A stretch of DNA of 6,885 bases from a bacterium UBP3_UBA3054 (GTDB taxonomy: Bacteria; Auribacterota; UBA3054): NCBI GenBank assembly GCA_002366995.1, contig DFCM01000117.1, forward strand, positions 1 through 6,885. Reading direction: 5' to 3'. Shown here one piece after another: positions 1 through 6,885 of the stretch; position 1 is the stretch's first letter, and every line of letters starts with the position of its first letter. Under the pieces are notes generated by a model that saw only the letters and a program-made list of their open reading frames with translations, had not been told where the DNA came from and ran no database searches. The position numbers and the translations under genes are program-made.

Positions 1-705
1 AAGGGCAGGAAAATTACCGATCTTTCCCGCCGCGCCAAATACATCGTGGCGACGCTGGACGACGGCAATTATTTCATCTCCCACCTAAGGATGTCCGGGC
101 ACTTTGTGACCATCGACGCCAAGGAGGAAAGGGGCCGCTTCGAGCGGGCCAGGATAACTTTTTCCAACGGGAAGGCCCTCCGCTACGACGACATCAGGAA
201 ATTCGGCCGCTTCAACCTCGTAGCTGACAAGGAGGAGATCCTAGGCAAACTTGGCCCGGAGCCCCTGGAAAAAAGCTTCACGCCGAAACTGCTCTTCAGC
301 CTGTTCCCGAAGGACAAAAAGGTCAAGCTCTGCATCAAGGCCTGGCTGCTTGACCAGACGAACGTGGCGGGGCTTGGCAACATCTATGTGGATGAAGCCC
401 TCTGGCTAGCGAAGATCCATCCGGAGCGCCCAGCCGCCAGCATAACCCCAAAAGAAGCCGAAGAGCTCCAAAAGGCCATTCAGGCGGTCCTTAAGAAAGG
501 CATCGCCAATTCCGGCACCTCTCTCGGCCACACCCAGGGCAACTTCATCAGCGCTGATGGAAAACACGGAAACAACGCTGAAACGCTCAACGTCTTTCAC
601 CGCCAGGGCAAGCCCTGCCCAAGATGCGGAGCAATCATAGAAAAATCCGTGGTCGCCCAGCGCGGCACTCACATCTGCCCCAAATGTCAGAAGAAATTAG
701 TATAA
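1..705 (+). CDS. mutM: Formamidopyrimidine-DNA glycosylase (Fpg/MutM), 5'-truncated by the window edge
   Basis: This is a cytosolic base-excision repair enzyme that removes oxidised purines such as 8-oxoguanine and nicks the resulting abasic site. The frame is open from base 1, so the start and the catalytic PELPEV N-terminus lie outside. Aligning window residue 13 (Lys in RRAKY) with the Lys of the E. coli RRAKYL motif suggests about 44 residues are missing, giving a full length near 278, normal for the family. Visible landmarks are HLRMSG (void-filling Met at 91-93), RKFG (intercalating Arg at 196-198, Phe at 202-204), GLGNIY (DNA-contacting Asn at 379-381) and SADGKHG. A C-terminal zinc finger of form C-X2-C-X16-C-X2-C has Cys codons at 616, 625, 676 and 685, with QRGT just before the second pair. 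All ligands are intact, so the enzyme should be active. The GTG at 46 is internal and not the start. The stop is 7 nt before the next gene. Confidence 0.96.
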   Translation, partial: KGRKITDLSRRAKYIVATLDDGNYFISHLRMSGHFVTIDAKEERGRFERARITFSNGKALRYDDIRKFGRFNLVADKEEILGKLGPEPLEKSFTPKLLFSLFPKDKKVKLCIKAWLLDQTNVAGLGNIYVDEALWLAKIHPERPAASITPKEAEELQKAIQAVLKKGIANSGTSLGHTQGNFISADGKHGNNAETLNVFHRQGKPCPRCGAIIEKSVVAQRGTHICPKCQKKLV

Positions 706-706
706 T
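701..706 (+). promoter_or_regulatory. Candidate -10 element TATAAT overlapping the mutM stop codon
   Basis: A perfect TATAAT sits across the mutM stop (TAA at 703-705), with 6 nt between it and the ATG at 713. Standard -10 to +1 spacing would place transcription initiation at or next to the A of that ATG, giving a leaderless or near-leaderless mRNA. No TTGACA-like -35 lies 16-18 nt upstream (the region reads CCCC-rich), and there is no TG extension. It may therefore be weak, or a chance match produced by the ...GTA TAA T stop context. Readthrough from mutM remains the default for expression of the next gene. Confidence 0.35.
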
Positions 707-712
707 AGGGCT

Positions 713-1807
713 ATGAAGAAATTTCTGTTCATTATGGTTCTGCTGCTTTTGGGCGCCGGCGCGTATTTTTATTTCACCGCCCCGGAGGAAGTGGAACAGA
801 TCATAGCCAAGGTTCCCCTGCGAAAAGAGAAAGAGTGGGTCTGCGAAGGCGTTGACCTTCCCTGGTTCCATTCCGTCAAAGGCGAATGGCGCGTCGACAT
901 AAGGGAAGCCGAGATAGCCATCATCGGTTCCAAGGACAAGGAATCGCTTAAAACTCTCTCCGCTTACTTCGATATCAAGTCGAAGGAATACCAGGACATG
1001 GAGAAAGAGGTCGACGACTGGATCAAGAAGCACACCGTGCACCAGTTCATGGCTTATATCCCGGAACCGCCGGAAGGCACGAACCAATTCTCGACCTACA
1101 TCTACTACCACAAGACGCAGGACCTGGGACCTTTGCTCTTAAGAAGCGGCTACGCCGTCATCATGGGCGAACTGAAGAAGAATCCGCCTTTCTACCGTTC
1201 CTGCCAGAGAATGGCCGTGGAAAGGAAACTGGGTATGTGGAAGTACGCCAAGATGCGGGACGAGGGCATAGAGGTCTACTGCAACCTGGACGTCACGCCT
1301 ATCCTCAAAGTGCCGAAAGACGGCGCGAAACCTGAGCCCGGCATTCCTCTTTTCCACCGCCGCGACCTCTACATAACGCCCAGGTATTCCAGCAAGGATC
1401 TCTTCGACGTTTCCGAATCTTACTCCTTCCTGGTCGAGGCGAGAGGCACGATCATCATCCACGGCGCGCCGGTCGACCACGACATGACCTTGTCCATCTG
1501 CCCGAGGGGCAGGCTCGCGAGCTTCGGCACTTTAATGGAATCCTTCCCGCCGCATGACTACAACTGGCACCAGGAGGAGATCTTGATGCGCGGCGGCACG
1601 ACCAACGAATTCAGGATCACCTACGCGCCCATGGACTTCACGATCGTCTCCCGTCAGGGACTCGACCTGCAGTACCACGGCAACATCATAGAGCAGGTGG
1701 ATTTCAACCTCGAAAAGGATCACGACAACGTTTACAAGAAGTCCTTCTATATCCCGAGGGATAAGTTCATGGACTTCTTCAGCCTCATGAGCCCAGATCT
1801 CTTCTAA
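713..1807 (+). CDS. Membrane-anchored protein with a degenerate SNase/thermonuclease-like domain and an unknown C-terminal domain
   Basis: The 364-residue product starts MKKFLF and has a hydrophobic stretch at about residues 4-21, followed by an acidic segment. This is a signal anchor, or a signal peptide with a poorly defined cleavage site, so most of the protein is probably outside the cytoplasm. Residues 58-180 resemble the later half of the staphylococcal nuclease fold: LGPLLLRSGYAVI (138-150) matches the family's LN..LL..GyA strand-helix, and MAVERKLGMWKY (167-178) matches the E..Ar...lGlW end motif. The catalytic parts are not convincing: no DxYGR-like segment carries the second Arg before residue 138, and the RL..ID.PE motif is unrecognisable, so activity is doubtful. 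Residues 185-364 look beta-rich and are unrecognised. Cys at 44, 164, 190 and 263 could form disulfides. It lies 7 nt after mutM and 1 nt before prmC. The gene call is firm; the domain call is moderate. Confidence 0.9.
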   Translation: MKKFLFIMVLLLLGAGAYFYFTAPEEVEQIIAKVPLRKEKEWVCEGVDLPWFHSVKGEWRVDIREAEIAIIGSKDKESLKTLSAYFDIKSKEYQDMEKEVDDWIKKHTVHQFMAYIPEPPEGTNQFSTYIYYHKTQDLGPLLLRSGYAVIMGELKKNPPFYRSCQRMAVERKLGMWKYAKMRDEGIEVYCNLDVTPILKVPKDGAKPEPGIPLFHRRDLYITPRYSSKDLFDVSESYSFLVEARGTIIIHGAPVDHDMTLSICPRGRLASFGTLMESFPPHDYNWHQEEILMRGGTTNEFRITYAPMDFTIVSRQGLDLQYHGNIIEQVDFNLEKDHDNVYKKSFYIPRDKFMDFFSLMSPDLF

Positions 1808-1808
1808 G

Positions 1809-2537
1809 ATGACGGTATCTGAAAGGGAAGAGCTTTGGCTTAGGGAATTCGCCGCAAAGAGCGGCGAAGACATTGCCGAACTTTTGAAAAAAAGGGGATC
1901 CGGTTATCCTTTGGCTTACCTAATCGGCAGCCAGCCTTTTCACGAGATCGAGCTTAAGATAACGCCGGACGTGCTCGTGCCCAGGCCGGAAACGGAAGAG
2001 CTGGTCGAGCGGGTCCTTAAGGAAGCGAAGCCCAAAGGCAAAGGAGTTGACCTTGGCTGCGGCAGCGGAGCGATTGCCCTTGCGCTCGCGCACGCTTTGC
2101 CGGGCTGGACCTTCACCGCTACCGACATTTCCCAAAAGGCCCTGGAGCTCGCCAAGGAGAACGCGAAAAAGCTCGGCCTTGACTCCAGGGTGGATTTTCG
2201 TCTGGGCTCCTGGTTTGAGGCGCTTACTGATTCTGAGACCTACGATCTTATCGTCACCAATCCTCCTTACGTAGGGGAAATGGAGGAGATAGATGAGGGC
2301 GCCTCTTTTGAACCGAAGACCGCTTTGTTCGCTGGGCCGGACGGGCTCGACTGCTACCGCCAGATCCTTGCGAAAGCAAAGGACTATCTTAAGGAGGGCG
2401 GACTCTTTTTTGGGGAGTGCGGGCCGTATCACGCGGCAGCCTTGCTTGAATTGGCGAAAGGAAGCGGCCTAGCTTCCCCTGAGATACTTAAGGATTACTC
2501 CGGAAGAGACCGTTTCATAAGGGCTCTGAAGGCTTGA
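1809..2537 (+). CDS. prmC: Peptide chain release factor N5-glutamine methyltransferase (PrmC/HemK)
   Basis: PrmC uses S-adenosylmethionine to methylate the Gln of the GGQ motif in release factors RF1 and RF2, in the cytoplasm. The 242-residue product shows the family motifs in order: GYPLAYLIG (32-40), VPRPETEELV (57-66), the SAM-binding DLGCGSGAIALALA (81-94), TATDIS (103-108), the catalytic NPPYV (151-155) that holds the target amide, FEPKTALF (167-174) and the terminal SGRDRFI. All catalytic and SAM-binding signatures are intact. It is about 35 residues shorter than E. coli PrmC (277 aa), and the missing part is the N-terminal helical domain that contacts the release factor. The VPRPETE motif sits about 30 residues earlier than usual. 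The ATG is 1 nt after the preceding stop with no Shine-Dalgarno, so translation is probably coupled. prmC often follows prfA; here it does not. Confidence 0.95.
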   Translation: MTVSEREELWLREFAAKSGEDIAELLKKRGSGYPLAYLIGSQPFHEIELKITPDVLVPRPETEELVERVLKEAKPKGKGVDLGCGSGAIALALAHALPGWTFTATDISQKALELAKENAKKLGLDSRVDFRLGSWFEALTDSETYDLIVTNPPYVGEMEEIDEGASFEPKTALFAGPDGLDCYRQILAKAKDYLKEGGLFFGECGPYHAAALLELAKGSGLASPEILKDYSGRDRFIRALKA

Positions 2538-2565
2538 TTTTTTCTTACCACATCTGTGGTAGAAT
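2534..2565 (+). promoter_or_regulatory. Candidate extended -10 promoter for the large lipoprotein gene
   Basis: An extended -10 reads TG-G-TAGAAT, with TG at 2557-2558 and the hexamer at 2560-2565. A loose -35-like TTGATT lies at 2534-2539, overlapping the end of prmC, but the 20-nt spacer is longer than optimal. The extended -10 may make the -35 less important. Initiation about 7 nt downstream falls at 2572-2573, the base before or the first base of the ATG, so the transcript would be leaderless or nearly so. A palindrome occupies the spacer. Confidence 0.45.
2546..2561 (+). promoter_or_regulatory. Operator-like perfect palindrome TACCACA-TC-TGTGGTA
   Basis: Two 7-bp arms (2546-2552 and 2555-2561) form a perfect inverted repeat around a 2-nt centre. 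The right arm contains the TG extension and the first two bases of the -10 hexamer, so a bound dimeric repressor would block RNA polymerase directly. The layout TACnACA-n2-TGTnGTA resembles operators of the BlaI/MecI winged-helix family (TACTACATATGTAGTA type, 13 of 16 positions as I recall that consensus). No regulator gene is in the window. It is unlikely to be a terminator because no T-run follows it on either strand. Confidence 0.45.
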
Positions 2566-2572
2566 GGGAACT

Positions 2573-5500
2573 ATGAAAAAAGCCATATTTATTGCCATTG
2601 TTTTGCTTTGCGCCCTTTGCGCCTGCCGAAAAGACGGCGGGGAAAAGCCGGTTGCGCCTTCGAGGACCAACACCAATACCCGCGCGGCTAAAAAAGTTCC
2701 CAAGAACGGAAAGACAACTCACGTTAATATTGCGAAAAGCATAAGCAGCGATTCGCTGGGATCAGTCACCGGTCTCGTTTACAGAAGCGACTACGCCAAA
2801 TATGTAGGCCGCCCCTGCTTTGAGATGACTACCGTTTTGGAAAGGCTGAAAAAGGAACCGAAGAACGCGGACCTTTATTTCGCGGTCGCCCTTGATCTCT
2901 CCGCCAACTCGTTGGAAAGGGAAGCGAATCTGAAAAAGGCGATCGAGTGCGCTCCCGACGCTCCGTATCCGTACCTTGAGCTTATGGTCTATTACGGATC
3001 CTTGGGCGATTTTCCAAAAGCGAAGGCAACTGCGCAGGAGCTGACAGCTTTCCTCGACGACAAGGAATGCGCCAGCAGGGTTGTGAAGCGCTGCAAAAGC
3101 TGGCTCAAAGGCTACGCCGTTTACGACGATTCCATGTGCAACGAAAGCACGGTAGGCGTTATGGAAGTTCTGGCGCCGTACAGCCAGGAAATAGCCCGCG
3201 CGGTCGTCAAGTATCACGTCATAGTCAAAAACAATTCGAAGGCGCTGAAGCTCGCCAACGAATTCATGAAGCCGGAAAGCGAAGGCGAAAAGCTGGCCTG
3301 GATCGAGATCCTGGACTGCGTCGACTCGCCGGAAGCCCAAGCGCTCATCAACGAACTCAATTACGAAGGCGAAAGGGACGACCTTTCCAAAGCCCGCAGC
3401 GGCCTTATCAAACTGCAGAGCGGGTACCCATACAGCAACGGCGAATGGTTCGGGTCAGAGCTGCAGGATATTCGCCGCAGGATACTGCTCAATTCCACCA
3501 ACGTTGACGAGAGGCTGGAAATCGCCGGGGAATACGCGAGCGTAGTGTTGATGTCCACCGACAGAAGCCAGCTCGACGAATACATAGCGACTATCAATCC
3601 GCCCGACAGCGACGGCAAAAGAGCCGAGATGAACGTCGTTCTGAACTCCATGAGCAATTACGACATGGACGAGGAAGCTTCCCATTACGCCAATATGCTC
3701 TATGTCTCCGCTCCGGCTTCCCAGCAGCCAGCCATCATGGCTTCCATATTGGGCTCAGGACTCAGCGTCGACAACGATATGATAGACGAGGCCGTCAAAC
3801 TCTATCCCAACGACATCAAGCTTATCACCGCGGCCGGCAATTATTACAAGAACAAAAATGATTTTGAAAAGGCCGCCGCTTTCCACAAGAAACTTTTAGG
3901 CCTTGTCAAGACCGATAGGGAGAAGAGCGACGCGGTGCGCCTTTTGGCGGGGGATCTTGCCGCGGTAGGGAACAAGGAGGAGCTTCTTAACCTCTATTCC
4001 GATTGTGAGGAAAATGCCAAACTCAACACCGCCGAGGACAAAGTTACGCTCCTTACGATCCAGATGGGAGTATCCGGAACGAACAGCGTCTGGCAGGAAG
4101 CGGCGGAGCTTTTCTTAGAGGAAGCCGATCCCAACAACAAGGCGATCCTTCTCGACTTTCTTGTCAAGCCTAACTGGAACACCTTAAAGAACGCCAGGGC
4201 GCTCGCGCCGGAAATTGTGGCGAAGGCCATATCCGACCCCGTTTCCCCGGAAATGCAGAAAGTCCTCCTTACGTTCTTCGAGCGTCTTCAGGAGCTGGAG
4301 AGCAAACCGGAGATGCTTAGCCTTCTGCACTATTTCCTCGTTAACGGCGTCAAGCCCCCTCATTTTTACAACACGGTCGAGCTTTTCCCGAACATAGAGG
4401 AAGCCAGAAGAGAGATCGCAATTTGGCTGACGGAGGCCAAACTTGGGCCTTTGGATCTCATGACTTTCTACGTGAACTCGATCGTTTACCAGCTCGGCTT
4501 CGATGAACCGGCTCTGCAGGTCTACAGGACTATGTGGGACAGGACAGCCGACCTTTCTTTCCGTTTGAGAAGCCCTCTTTTCTACTCCTTCTACAACTTC
4601 GCCAACAGCGACAAGATCAGCAAGGAATCGAAGGCCGCGGCGCAGCGCTCGCTCTTCGAGGCCTGGTACAAGGATTTCCGGATCTTCTGTGAAAACGACA
4701 TTCCCTCCAATGTCAGCGACGACCCAGGAAGCAGCATAGAGCAGGCGACGGATCAGGAGAAGCGCGAGATAGTAGAGCTCATAAAAGCCAGGCTCAAGAA
4801 CGTCGGCACGAACTACACGCTCGTGAACCTTTTCCGAAAACTCGCCAAAGACCTTAAGATGGAGAAGGAATGCGACGACCTTTTGGACAGTCATTTCACC
4901 ATCGACCATCTCGTCAAGCATCCCGACGAGATCTGGCTCTACGAGAACATTTGCACCGATACCGGAAAAGACTTCGACGTCAAAGCGGTCCTGAGGGCCG
5001 TAATGGACAACAAGACCAATCTCACCAACCTCGCCCAGTCCGGACTCATCTACATGATGAGGAGCCACGGTATGTCGAAAGAGGCGGATGAGATAAGCGC
5101 TAAGCTCTTAGACGAGCCCAACGCCCCCTGGTTCATAAAGCACAGCGCGCTCTACAACATCAAGAACCAGGAGAAGCGCCTTGAGAAGACCATAGAGGTC
5201 GTGGAAGCGATGCCTCCCGGCGAAGGCAAAAACGAACTGTATTTCCAGATCCTGGACAACTGCAAGGGCGACAAGTTCAAAGAGAACTACAAGGAAGCCT
5301 TGGAATATTTGCAAAGTTCTAAGAAAGACTACGTCTGGGACAGGCTGCTTATGGAAGCGAGGAACGCTCCCTACGAAGTGGACATGGACGCGCTTTTCGA
5401 GAACTATGAGAAATTCTTAAGCGAAGGCCGGAGCAAAGACGAAGTCGAGAAGATGATGCTTGGCACCAGGATGGAATACTACTCCGACATGGGCGATTAC

Positions 5501-6885
5501 ACAAAGGCCATAAAAGAGGGCGAGGCGCTCGTGGAAAAAGACCCTGGCAAAGGAGGGCAGCTAGCCAACCTCTACCTGCAGAAAGGCCAGTCCGCCAAAG
5601 CCGAGGAAGCTTACAAGGATCTCCTCGACGCCTATGAGAAAGCCTGTCTTGAAGGCGACACCACGCACAAAGACTGGGTCAGCACCGCCATCAACGGCCT
5701 AAAATCAATGTGCCAGGAAGGGCAAGCGGAGCTTGACGAATACACCCTGAGAAGAGCTTTCCTGCAAGGCGACAACGTCACGCTCAGCGATTACCGCGAA
5801 TTCATCGACGCGGGTGACGGCATTCTTTCTCTCGAAACGATGAACGAAACTTTCGAAAAAGCCCTGGAACTCGCGGTAGGGGACAACGACAAAGACGATC
5901 TTTTGTCCAACTGGATGGGCAGAGCAAGAGACTACGGCGACACCAACACCTATAAGAAAGTTTTGGCCATGAGCGCGGAGAAAAACCTCTACTCCATGGC
6001 CGAATACATCCAGTTCCTGTCAAAGACGGGCGACGACAAGGAAGCCTTCGAAAAAGGCATCGAAGCCTGGGAAAAGAACAAGGACTGCGAGGTCTGGAAG
6101 AAACGCCAGCTGGAGACCCCGCTCTTCGAGCTCTGCGTGAAGATGGGCAACAACGACAAGGCCTGGGAGATCCTCTCCGACAAGTGGACCACCGATAAGA
6201 AAGATCCTTACATGTATCTTGACCCCGTGGGCATCGTAAGGATGGCGGAAAAGATCGGCAAAGGCAAGGAAGCCATAGAAGGCATGGAGAAATTCCTCTC
6301 CGAGACCGGCAACGCCTACTCGAAGCTTTCCAACGCAATGGGAATTTTCAACGCCTACAGGAATATGAAGGACGAGGAAGGAGCCAAGGCTTTCGTTGAC
6401 CGCTTCCTTGAGACCGCCCCCAAGACTTCCGGCAACCCCGCCCAGAGGCTCGAACTCATCTTCAACTCCTCCAATCCCGAAAAAGGCCTGGAGCTCGTCA
6501 AAGAGGCTATGGAAGACAAAAGCGACTACAATCTCGACTACTTCCTGACCAAAGCCAACATGTACTTTGACAAGAACAACGACAGGGACGGCAAGATCGA
6601 CTTTTTGAAGTCTCTGCCGGACAGCTACGAGCAGCGCTCGCAGCTTGCCAGCGTCTATCAGAATTCCGGCGACGAAAGAGACCGCGAACAGGCCGTCTCG
6701 CTCCTGAAAGAGAACATGAGGGACGAGGACGTCGACTCCTACAAGCGGAACAACGCCAGGGACCAGCTGCTTCAGATCGCCCTGAAAGGCGAAAAAGACC
6801 AGTACCTCATCAACGAGATCATAAACGACTACACCTCCGACACTACTCTTTCAAAGACTGAGCTCAACCGGGCGCTCGCGGACAT
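2573..6885 (+). CDS. Very large TPR-like helical-repeat lipoprotein, 3' end beyond the window
   Basis: One frame stays open from the ATG at 2573 to the window end: 1437 codons plus two bases, with no stop. The N-terminus is a lipoprotein signal: MKK, a hydrophobic core (residues 4-15), then the lipobox L15-C16-A17-C18, making C18 the likely lipidated Cys. A polar linker (about 19-60) follows. If the organism has an outer membrane, the protein is probably tethered there facing the periplasm or the surface; Arg at the residue after C18 is not an inner-membrane-retention Asp. The rest is almost entirely helical and charged. TPR-like units are clearest near residues 89-165 (LKKEPKNADLYFAVA, then GDFPKAKATAQEL), 420-445 (NDFEKAAAFHKKLLG) and 970-1030 (GDYTKAIKEGEALVEKDP, then KAEEAYKDLL); other stretches are divergent. 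No catalytic domain is recognised. The likely role is scaffolding or protein binding in the envelope. The start is fixed by the lipobox. No Shine-Dalgarno precedes it. Confidence 0.88.
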   Translation, partial: MKKAIFIAIVLLCALCACRKDGGEKPVAPSRTNTNTRAAKKVPKNGKTTHVNIAKSISSDSLGSVTGLVYRSDYAKYVGRPCFEMTTVLERLKKEPKNADLYFAVALDLSANSLEREANLKKAIECAPDAPYPYLELMVYYGSLGDFPKAKATAQELTAFLDDKECASRVVKRCKSWLKGYAVYDDSMCNESTVGVMEVLAPYSQEIARAVVKYHVIVKNNSKALKLANEFMKPESEGEKLAWIEILDCVDSPEAQALINELNYEGERDDLSKARSGLIKLQSGYPYSNGEWFGSELQDIRRRILLNSTNVDERLEIAGEYASVVLMSTDRSQLDEYIATINPPDSDGKRAEMNVVLNSMSNYDMDEEASHYANMLYVSAPASQQPAIMASILGSGLSVDNDMIDEAVKLYPNDIKLITAAGNYYKNKNDFEKAAAFHKKLLGLVKTDREKSDAVRLLAGDLAAVGNKEELLNLYSDCEENAKLNTAEDKVTLLTIQMGVSGTNSVWQEAAELFLEEADPNNKAILLDFLVKPNWNTLKNARALAPEIVAKAISDPVSPEMQKVLLTFFERLQELESKPEMLSLLHYFLVNGVKPPHFYNTVELFPNIEEARREIAIWLTEAKLGPLDLMTFYVNSIVYQLGFDEPALQVYRTMWDRTADLSFRLRSPLFYSFYNFANSDKISKESKAAAQRSLFEAWYKDFRIFCENDIPSNVSDDPGSSIEQATDQEKREIVELIKARLKNVGTNYTLVNLFRKLAKDLKMEKECDDLLDSHFTIDHLVKHPDEIWLYENICTDTGKDFDVKAVLRAVMDNKTNLTNLAQSGLIYMMRSHGMSKEADEISAKLLDEPNAPWFIKHSALYNIKNQEKRLEKTIEVVEAMPPGEGKNELYFQILDNCKGDKFKENYKEALEYLQSSKKDYVWDRLLMEARNAPYEVDMDALFENYEKFLSEGRSKDEVEKMMLGTRMEYYSDMGDYTKAIKEGEALVEKDPGKGGQLANLYLQKGQSAKAEEAYKDLLDAYEKACLEGDTTHKDWVSTAINGLKSMCQEGQAELDEYTLRRAFLQGDNVTLSDYREFIDAGDGILSLETMNETFEKALELAVGDNDKDDLLSNWMGRARDYGDTNTYKKVLAMSAEKNLYSMAEYIQFLSKTGDDKEAFEKGIEAWEKNKDCEVWKKRQLETPLFELCVKMGNNDKAWEILSDKWTTDKKDPYMYLDPVGIVRMAEKIGKGKEAIEGMEKFLSETGNAYSKLSNAMGIFNAYRNMKDEEGAKAFVDRFLETAPKTSGNPAQRLELIFNSSNPEKGLELVKEAMEDKSDYNLDYFLTKANMYFDKNNDRDGKIDFLKSLPDSYEQRSQLASVYQNSGDERDREQAVSLLKENMRDEDVDSYKRNNARDQLLQIALKGEKDQYLINEIINDYTSDTTLSKTELNRALAD

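Noticed and set aside
46..705. mutM starting at the GTG at 46
   Set aside because: The frame is open to base 1 and the upstream residues (GRKITDLSRRAKY) match conserved Fpg sequence, so the GTG is an internal Val codon and the gene is cut by the window edge.
2047..2274. Small plus-strand open frame inside prmC in another frame
   Set aside because: It overlaps the SAM-binding and NPPY region of prmC completely and its translation is Arg/Pro/Ser-rich without motifs, typical of an off-frame shadow.
2546..2561. Rho-independent terminator for prmC formed by the palindrome
   Set aside because: As RNA the stem would be only 6 bp with a 4-nt loop, and the T-run lies before it, not after, on the plus strand. 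No T-run follows on the minus strand either.
4184..5068. Long minus-strand open frame (294 codons) opposite the lipoprotein gene, with others at 5802-6338 and 2762-3340
   Set aside because: They lie wholly inside a continuous plus-strand coding frame with a lipobox start and coherent repeat protein sequence. Their translations show no known motif and look like antisense of charged, helical coding sequence.
6563..6604. EF-hand-like loop in the lipoprotein (NNDRDGKIDF, around residues 1335-1344)
   Set aside because: The Gly and Ile positions fit, but the first ligand is Asn instead of Asp and the twelfth-position Glu is Lys. The segment reads more simply as a helical-repeat turn.

Overview
The window is a compact, almost gap-free bacterial segment with every gene on the plus strand: the 3' part of mutM, a membrane-anchored protein with a degenerate staphylococcal-nuclease-like domain, prmC, and the first 1437 codons of a very large predicted lipoprotein that runs off the right edge. 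Base composition looks mildly GC-rich by eye. AGG for Arg and ATA for Ile are used freely, and none of the three starts that can be seen has a convincing Shine-Dalgarno sequence. The lipobox protein would fit a diderm (two-membrane) bacterium. A lineage with weak Shine-Dalgarno dependence, such as a PVC-type phylum, is possible, but the sequence does not prove any taxonomic assignment.

Left part (1-2537): mutM, the nuclease-like gene and prmC follow each other with gaps of 7 and 1 nt, so they look like one transcription unit. mutM and prmC are housekeeping genes (oxidised-base repair and release-factor methylation) with no direct biochemical link. The middle gene has a single N-terminal hydrophobic segment and an unrecognised C-terminal half. 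A perfect TATAAT overlaps the mutM stop codon and sits 6 nt before the next ATG, so the middle gene may also have its own near-leaderless promoter.

Gap (2538-2572): only 35 nt, but dense. It holds an extended -10 element (TGGTAGAAT), a loose -35-like TTGATT, and a perfect 16-bp palindrome, TACCACATCTGTGGTA, that lies between them and overlaps the -10. This looks like an operator controlling the downstream lipoprotein gene. No terminator is visible between prmC and that gene, so readthrough is possible.

Right part (2573-6885): one uninterrupted reading frame encodes a signal peptide with a lipobox, a short polar linker, then a long helical repeat protein with TPR-like units. Its C-terminus is outside the window. 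No RNA genes, mobile elements, CRISPR arrays or signs of recent transfer were seen. The least ordinary items are the operator-like palindrome, the degenerate nuclease-like protein and the giant repeat lipoprotein.
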